Shown: one piece after another, positions 5,587 to 10,000 of the stretch | Layout of the letters: the number at the start of each line of letters is the position of its first letter | Numbering within the stretch: position 1 is the stretch's first letter | DNA from: Nitrospira sp. | GTDB taxonomy: Bacteria; Nitrospirota; Nitrospiria; Nitrospirales; Nitrospiraceae | Length of the DNA stretch: 10,000 nt | NCBI GenBank assembly: GCA_020216985.1 | Contig: JAIWOH010000159.1 | Coordinates: forward strand, 1 to 10,000 | Direction: 5' to 3' | Position numbers and translations under genes: made by a program | Notes under the pieces: model-generated | Database searches by the model: none | What the model was told of the DNA's origin: nothing | What the model saw: only the letters and a program-made list of their open reading frames with translations

Positions 5587-6501
5587 ATGAACATTATTGT
5601 GGCCGGGGGAACGGGATTCATCGGCCGAGCCTTGTGCGCCTCCTTGGTTCAAGGCGGTCATCGCGTGACCGTGCTCGCCAGAACGAGAGGAAGCCCGCAA
5701 GGGGCGCAGGCCAATCCAACAATGGTCGAGTGGGACGGCATGCGGGAGGGAGCCTGGGAACGGTGTCTTGACGGAGCCGATGCCGTCATCAACCTGGCCG
5801 GAGCACCTATCGCCGAATCGCGCTGGACGGAGGCGAGAAAGCGCCAGATCATCGACAGCCGACTTCTCACGACGCGCCTGCTGGTCCAGGCCATCTCCCG
5901 TCAATCATCGCGTCCCTCGATCCTCATCAATGCGTCAGGCATCGGTTACTACGGAGCCGGCGATGACCGAATCCTGGATGAACGTTCGCCTTCCGGAAAA
6001 GGCTTCCTCGCGGACCTCTGCCTGCAATGGGAAGCGGAAGCGTTACTCGCCGGGCAATTCGGAACGCGCGTGGTGCTGCTCAGAACCGGCATGGTGCTGG
6101 AACGGGACGGCGGTGCGTTGCCACGCATGGTGCTCCCGTTCAAACTTTTCATGGGAGGGCCGATCCTGCCGGGAAGCCAGTGGGTCTCCTGGATTCATCG
6201 ACAGGACCATATCGGGCTGATCCGCTGGGCGATTGAAACGCCCCACGTCTCCGGTCCCCTCAATGCCGTTGCACCGGAACCGGAAACTATGAAGCAATTC
6301 TGCGCCGTTCTCGGACGGGTCCTTGGCCGCCCATCATGGCTCCCCGTCCCCCGCGCGGCATTGCATCTGGTGCTGGGAGAGCTGGGGTCGCTCTTAACGA
6401 CCGGACAGCGTGTTCGTCCGGCCAAGGCGCTCGCCGGGGGCTACGTGTTTCGCTATCCCTCGTTGGAGCCGGCATTGGGAGCGATTTTCTCAGAGGAATG
6501 A
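5587..6501 (+). CDS. TIGR01777/SDR39U1-family NAD(P)-binding epimerase-like protein
   Basis: 304 residues. GGTGFIG (7-13) is the dinucleotide-binding glycine motif of extended/atypical short-chain dehydrogenases. Further family marks are NLAGAPIAESRWT (69-81), SR at 91-92, INASGIGYYG (114-123) and SWIHRQDHIG (201-210). The C-terminal 247-295 segment matches DUF1731 (RVRPAKALAGGYVFRYPSLEPAL), which closes the TIGR01777 family (YfcH of E. coli, SDR39U1 of eukaryotes). The classical Y-x-x-x-K is replaced by YYG, as is usual in this family; substrate and reaction are unknown. The ATG at 5587 is chosen because it places the glycine motif near the N-terminus; its Shine-Dalgarno is weak. Genes of this family recur beside photolyase and LitR in other bacteria, which supports membership in the light-controlled cluster. 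Confidence 0.9.
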   Translation: MNIIVAGGTGFIGRALCASLVQGGHRVTVLARTRGSPQGAQANPTMVEWDGMREGAWERCLDGADAVINLAGAPIAESRWTEARKRQIIDSRLLTTRLLVQAISRQSSRPSILINASGIGYYGAGDDRILDERSPSGKGFLADLCLQWEAEALLAGQFGTRVVLLRTGMVLERDGGALPRMVLPFKLFMGGPILPGSQWVSWIHRQDHIGLIRWAIETPHVSGPLNAVAPEPETMKQFCAVLGRVLGRPSWLPVPRAALHLVLGELGSLLTTGQRVRPAKALAGGYVFRYPSLEPALGAIFSEE

Positions 6502-6652
6502 GCGTGCCGACGAGAACGTTCGCCCTTCTTCCATCCGATCTCCTTGGCCGACGGCCTGGTTGGCAGGGGCGCGGGAGCCACCGGCACCGACACACCACCG
6601 CAACTCCTGACGGAGCGACCAACCCTCGCCCGTCGCGACTCTGAGGCGACAC

Positions 6653-8101
6653 ATGCGTGGTATCGTTTGGTTTCGAAGGGACCTTCGCCTGGCCGATCAG
6701 CCGGCCTTGAGTGCGGCCTGCGCGGAATGCGACGAAGTGATCCCTCTTTTCGTGTTCGATGATCCGCTGCTCCGGTCACGCGAGTTCGGAGCGGCCTGCG
6801 TGAACTTCATGCTGGGGTCGTTGCGCGAGTTGGCCGCCTCGCTGGCTGATCGAGGTCTCACGCTCGAGTGGCGGCGCGGCGACCCGGTGGAAGAGGTGGC
6901 GCGGGCGGCGGGCGACTGGAAGGCCGACGTCGTCTATTGGAATCGCGATTACGAGCCTCGGGCGCAGGTTCGCGATCAGCAGGTCCGGCGGCACCTGGAG
7001 CGCATGGGAGTATCTGTCAGGACTTTTAAGGATCATGTCGTGTTCGAGTCCCAGGAAATCCGTGGTTCGACCGGAGAACCACTGCAACGATACAGCGCCT
7101 ATCGGGCACGTTGGTGGGCCCACTGGCGGGCCGCCAAACCCACGGCGCTTCCTGTTCCAACTTCCCTGACCGCCTCGAAGCGGGCGGCGGTTCCGCCGTC
7201 CGGCCCGCTGCCATCAGCAGAAGAGTTAGGCTACACGCCGCTCTCCCCTTGGATTGCACCGGGCGAACGCAAGGCTTGGGAACGGCTGCGTCGGTTCTGC
7301 GACGGTCCTCTGCATCGCTACGGCACCAGCCGTAACGTTCCCGGAATCGACGGAAGCTCTCAACTTTCTCCCCACTTTCGTTTCGGTACGATCTCCCCCC
7401 GCGCCGCCATCCAAGCGGCGCTCAAGACGTTGGCCAAGGGTGGAGGAAAAGTTTCTCGTCCCGACGTGCTCATCTGGGTGGATGAGCTGATTTGGCGGGA
7501 GTTCTTTCAGCAGGTGCTGGTTGAGTTTCCCCACGTAGTCTCAGGCCCCTTCCGTCACGCCGCCGTCCCGTCGACACGGGAGCCGGGAGCGGAACGAGAC
7601 CGGTTGTTTCAGGCCTGGTGCGACGGAAAGACCGGCTATCCGATCGTGGACGCCGGCATGAGGCAATTGACGCAAACCGGCTGGATGCATAACCGAGTCC
7701 GGATGGTCGTGGCCTCGTTTTTGATCAAAGACCTGCGCATCGACTGGCAGAGCGGCGAGCGGTATTTCATGGCGCACCTGCTCGACGCCGACGTGGCCGC
7801 GAACAACGGCAATTGGCAATGGTGCGCCTCGACGGGAACGGACGCCATGAGAGGCTATCGTATTTTCAATCCGGCGTTGCAGAGCAAGAAATTCGATCCG
7901 GAAGGGCTCTACATTCGGCGCTACGTGCCGGAACTGGCCTCGGTGCCGACGGCCAAAATTCACGAACCCCATTTGATGCCCCTCGGCGAACAGGCGGACG
8001 CCCGGTGCCGAATCGGAATCGATTATCCCGCGCCGATCGTGGATCATCGTCTGGCGCGCGAAGAGTATCTTGCCCTCGGCAGGCAGGAGAGGGTCCCATG
8101 A
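6653..8101 (+). CDS. phr: Class I DNA photolyase (deoxyribodipyrimidine photo-lyase)
   Basis: 482 residues, normal length. Residues 3-165 are the antenna-binding alpha/beta domain (VWFRRDLRLADQPAL); residues about 200-475 are the helical FAD domain, with SSQLSP (235-240), ELIWREF (278-284, equivalent to E. coli CPD-contact E274/W277), GKTGYPIVDAGMRQL (325-339), GWMHNR (343-348) and NNGNWQW (384-390). N384 corresponds to the FAD N5-contact Asn378. The enzyme uses blue or near-UV light and FADH- to split cyclobutane pyrimidine dimers. Two oddities: the distal Trp of the classical electron-transfer triad (E. coli W306) falls on Ser307 within a loop about five residues longer, while W365 and W388 are kept; and the usual PYF before RIFNP reads RGY (400-402). 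GAGG lies at 6643-6646. The stop overlaps the next ATG (ATGA). Confidence 0.93.
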   Translation: MRGIVWFRRDLRLADQPALSAACAECDEVIPLFVFDDPLLRSREFGAACVNFMLGSLRELAASLADRGLTLEWRRGDPVEEVARAAGDWKADVVYWNRDYEPRAQVRDQQVRRHLERMGVSVRTFKDHVVFESQEIRGSTGEPLQRYSAYRARWWAHWRAAKPTALPVPTSLTASKRAAVPPSGPLPSAEELGYTPLSPWIAPGERKAWERLRRFCDGPLHRYGTSRNVPGIDGSSQLSPHFRFGTISPRAAIQAALKTLAKGGGKVSRPDVLIWVDELIWREFFQQVLVEFPHVVSGPFRHAAVPSTREPGAERDRLFQAWCDGKTGYPIVDAGMRQLTQTGWMHNRVRMVVASFLIKDLRIDWQSGERYFMAHLLDADVAANNGNWQWCASTGTDAMRGYRIFNPALQSKKFDPEGLYIRRYVPELASVPTAKIHEPHLMPLGEQADARCRIGIDYPAPIVDHRLAREEYLALGRQERVP

Positions 8102-9060
8102 CGGCCCTCCCGCTTCGTCTGGGCATCAGCCGGTGTCTGCTCGGAGACCCCGTTCGTTACGACGGAGGACACAAGAAAGACCCTTTCCTGACGGAAGTCC
8201 TGGGCCCCTACGTCGAGTGGGTGCCGGTTTGCCCGGAGGTGGAGGCGGGCTTGGGTATTCCCCGCGAAGCGATGCGGCTGGTCGGGCGATCGCACCAGAC
8301 CCAGCAGGTTCGTCTCGTCACCATCACAAGCGGGATCGACCACACAAGGGCGTTGATGGCTGCGACCGCCAAACGGCTGGATGAACTGGCGAGCCTGGAT
8401 CTGTGCGGTTACGTCTTTAAGAAGAATTCGCCCAGTTGCGGGATCGAGCGGGTTCGCATCTTCAACGAACACGGCATGCCCAGCCGAAACGGCACTGGGC
8501 TCTTTGCCCAGGCCTTTATGACGAAGTTTCCGCTGATTCCCGTGGAAGAAGAAGGGCGTCTCTGCGATCCCGCTATCAGGGAGAACTTCATCGAGCGAGT
8601 GTTCTGCTACCAACGTTTCCGGCAATTGATCCGCGCCGGTGTCACGCGGCAGGCGATGGTGCGGTTCCATACCATTCACAAATATCTCCTGCTCGCCCAC
8701 AGTCCGCAGGACTACGAGAAACTCGGACGGCTGGTCGCCCAGGCTCATCGGTACGGACCGAAAGAACTGGCCGTGAAATACGGATCCCTCTTCATGAAGG
8801 CCCTCGCCGTCAAAGCCACGGTCCGTAAACATGTGAACGTCCTTCACCATATCGCGGGCCACTTCAAGGATCGACTCCGCGCCGCAGAGAAATCGGAATT
8901 GTTGAGCGTCATCGGCGACTATCGGCTCGGTCTCACGCCGTTGATCGTGCCCCTGACGTTGATCAAGCACTACGTGCAGCTCTTCGACGTCGGGTACGTG
9001 CGCGACCAGATTTATCTCAACCCCCATCCCAAGGAACTGATGCTGCGCAACCACGTCTAG
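8098..9060 (+). CDS. TudS (DUF523) - DUF1722 fusion protein
   Basis: 320 residues, overlapping the photolyase stop by ATGA and preceded by AGGAG at 8085-8089. Residues 5-150 are DUF523 with three conserved cysteines: C13 (SRCLLG), C45 (VPVCPEVEAGLG) and C114 (KKNSPSCG). Characterised DUF523 proteins (TudS) bind a [4Fe-4S] cluster through three cysteines and desulfurate thiouracil, so an iron-sulfur desulfidase role is likely here. Residues about 185-307 are DUF1722 (HTIHKYLLLAHSPQDYEKLG, then YGSLFMKAL and YLNPHPKELMLRNHV), a helical domain of unknown function, also found in YbgA of E. coli, which is encoded beside the photolyase gene phrB. The translational coupling to photolyase suggests a job in photodamage or photochemistry of nucleic acids, but that is inference. 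Confidence 0.9.
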   Translation: MTALPLRLGISRCLLGDPVRYDGGHKKDPFLTEVLGPYVEWVPVCPEVEAGLGIPREAMRLVGRSHQTQQVRLVTITSGIDHTRALMAATAKRLDELASLDLCGYVFKKNSPSCGIERVRIFNEHGMPSRNGTGLFAQAFMTKFPLIPVEEEGRLCDPAIRENFIERVFCYQRFRQLIRAGVTRQAMVRFHTIHKYLLLAHSPQDYEKLGRLVAQAHRYGPKELAVKYGSLFMKALAVKATVRKHVNVLHHIAGHFKDRLRAAEKSELLSVIGDYRLGLTPLIVPLTLIKHYVQLFDVGYVRDQIYLNPHPKELMLRNHV

Positions 9061-9075
9061 CCGTTAGGAGGAACC

Positions 9076-9609
9076 ATGAGAACAGGTATGCAAGGAGTGG
9101 TGTTGGTCGGACACGGAGGAATTCCCAAAGACTGTCCGCAAGATCTGGTGACGAGACTGAAACGGTTGGAGGCCCAGCGTCGGGCCGCCCACCAACCGCC
9201 GTCGCGGGAAGAAATCGAGCTGGATACGACGATCCGGCGTTGGCCGAGGACGGCGGAGACCGATCCCTATCTCTTCGGACTTCAAGCGGTGGCCGCTCGC
9301 CTGCAATCTCAACTGAACGGTGCGTTGTTCGGCATCGCCTTTAATGAATTCTGCGCGCCGACGCTCGAAGAATCGGTCCGCGCCTTGATCGACCGAGGCG
9401 CCACCGACGTCATCGTGACGACGACCATGTTCACGCCCGGCGGATCCCACTCCGAGATCGAGATCCCGGAGATCCTGGCACAGCTTCGCCCCCTCTATCC
9501 CCACGTCACGATTCGGTACGCCTGGCCCTTTGATTTGGATCTGGTGGCTTCGACGTTGGCCGAGCAGATTCGGCGATTCAGCGTCCTTTCCCAACAACAG
9601 AACGCATGA
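9076..9609 (+). CDS. CbiX/SirB-like chelatase-family protein
   Basis: 177 residues, with AGGAGG at 9066-9071 and a 15-bp gap from the DUF523-DUF1722 gene. VVLVGHGG (8-15) and TTTMFTPGGSHSEIEIPEIL (115-134) are the two halves of the CbiX/sirohydrochlorin chelatase pattern, with His13 and His125 in the positions of the metal-inserting histidines. Small CbiX proteins insert cobalt (or iron) into sirohydrochlorin in cobalamin or siroheme synthesis. Compared with a short CbiX, about 40 extra residues (roughly 20-65, charged, including RREEI-like and RRWPRT segments) separate the two histidines, so the substrate may differ. It closes the plus-strand cluster headed by a B12-dependent regulator. Family membership is solid; cobalt chelation itself is unproved. 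Confidence 0.8.
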   Translation: MRTGMQGVVLVGHGGIPKDCPQDLVTRLKRLEAQRRAAHQPPSREEIELDTTIRRWPRTAETDPYLFGLQAVAARLQSQLNGALFGIAFNEFCAPTLEESVRALIDRGATDVIVTTTMFTPGGSHSEIEIPEILAQLRPLYPHVTIRYAWPFDLDLVASTLAEQIRRFSVLSQQQNA

Positions 9610-9683
9610 GAGCATTTTCCCGCCTTCTTGACCCCGTTCGTTGTACAATGGCGCCGCTCGTCGGCTCATATGAGGCACAATCC

Positions 9684-10000
9684 ATGACAACAATTCGTGA
9701 CCAATTGGTCCGCGCCTTCCACGACACCCACTCGTTCAAATGGGACCCCGACAACGGGTTCAGACTCGCATCGGGACTGACGAGTCCCTTTTACATCGAT
9801 TGCCGTTCTCTTATGGCCCATCCCCATGCTCGGCGATTGGTGGCTCAGATGAGTTTTGACATCTTGAAGCCCGTCGAGTTCGATTGCCTGGGCGGTCTCG
9901 AGATCGGGGCGATCGCCATCGCCACCTCCATTTCAGACTATGCGTTGACCGCCAACCCTCCGAGAGTATGGCGGACGTTCGTTGTGCGGAAACAGGCCAA
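9684..10000 (+). CDS. pyrE: Orotate phosphoribosyltransferase, N-terminal part (runs off the right edge)
   Basis: The first 105 residues are visible. SGLTSPFYIDCRSLM (30-44), GGLEIGAIAIATSIS (70-84) and FVVRKQA at the end are characteristic of PyrE, which joins orotate to PRPP to form orotidine 5'-monophosphate in pyrimidine synthesis. The K-rich catalytic loop begins at the window edge and the PRPP-binding motif lies beyond. The ATG at 9684 has GAGG at 9672-9675; an in-frame ATG at 9648 would add 12 residues without a better ribosome site. A 74-bp gap separates it from the CbiX-like gene. TACAAT at 9644-9649 could be a -10 for its own promoter, but no -35 is suitably placed. It probably does not belong to the light-controlled cluster. 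Confidence 0.9.
   Translation, partial: MTTIRDQLVRAFHDTHSFKWDPDNGFRLASGLTSPFYIDCRSLMAHPHARRLVAQMSFDILKPVEFDCLGGLEIGAIAIATSISDYALTANPPRVWRTFVVRKQA

Noticed and set aside
8044..9054. 336-codon minus-strand open frame opposite the DUF523-DUF1722 gene
   Set aside because: The plus-strand protein has conserved motifs throughout; the antisense frame has none.
9628..9649. TTGACC and TACAAT in front of pyrE as a promoter
   Set aside because: The hexamers are only 10 bases apart, too close for a sigma70 pair; TACAAT alone is weak evidence.
9064..9693. Minus-strand open frame opposite the CbiX-like gene
   Set aside because: It mirrors a recognised protein gene and extends into the pyrE start; no motif is seen.

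Overview
The window looks like a GC-rich bacterial chromosome. Gene content and protein style (citramalate synthase, short zinc-ribbon protein, paired exported SUMF1-like proteins, SmbP-like His-rich protein) suggest Nitrospirota, probably a Nitrospira-like organism. That placement is an inference from recalled protein style and was not tested by a search. No rRNA, tRNA, insertion sequence or CRISPR array is visible.

Layout. At the left edge the 5' part of a citramalate synthase gene (cimA) runs on the minus strand. About 430 bp follow without an intact gene, holding a small minus-strand reading frame that appears frameshifted (696-901). A membrane-anchored DUF1566-type protein (924-1502, plus) converges with a MerR-type regulator (1520-2440, minus). 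From 2567 to 9609 nine genes all lie on the plus strand: a zinc-ribbon protein, a SUMF1-like exported protein, a His-rich small lipoprotein or exported protein, a second SUMF1-like protein, a very small membrane protein, a TIGR01777/SDR39U1 epimerase-like protein, a class I DNA photolyase, a TudS(DUF523)-DUF1722 fusion, and a CbiX-like chelatase-family protein. The 5' part of pyrE (orotate phosphoribosyltransferase) closes the window.

How it fits together. The MerR protein carries the full residue set of the B12-dependent photoreceptors CarH/LitR: a W-x9-E-H motif and an E-x-H-x-x-G cobalamin-ligand motif. The 126 bp between it and the divergent cluster are AT-rich. They contain a strong sigma70-like promoter (TTGACA-N17-TATACA) overlain by several T-n-n-A-C-A boxes, the half-site of the Thermus CarH operator, three of them in exact 11-bp phase (the middle one imperfect). 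Photolyase, DUF523/DUF1722 and SDR39U1 genes are familiar companions of LitR/CarH regulators. The most economical reading is a light-switched regulon: AdoCbl-bound repressor sits on the promoter in the dark, and light releases it to express photolyase and partners. The unusual part is the promoter-proximal block, with two SUMF1-like exported proteins that lack the catalytic cysteines of formylglycine-generating enzymes, a His-rich helical protein between them, and a zinc-ribbon protein. These are not standard members of such regulons. Two strong tandem hairpins (5231-5301) separate this block from the photolyase block and may tune expression between them.
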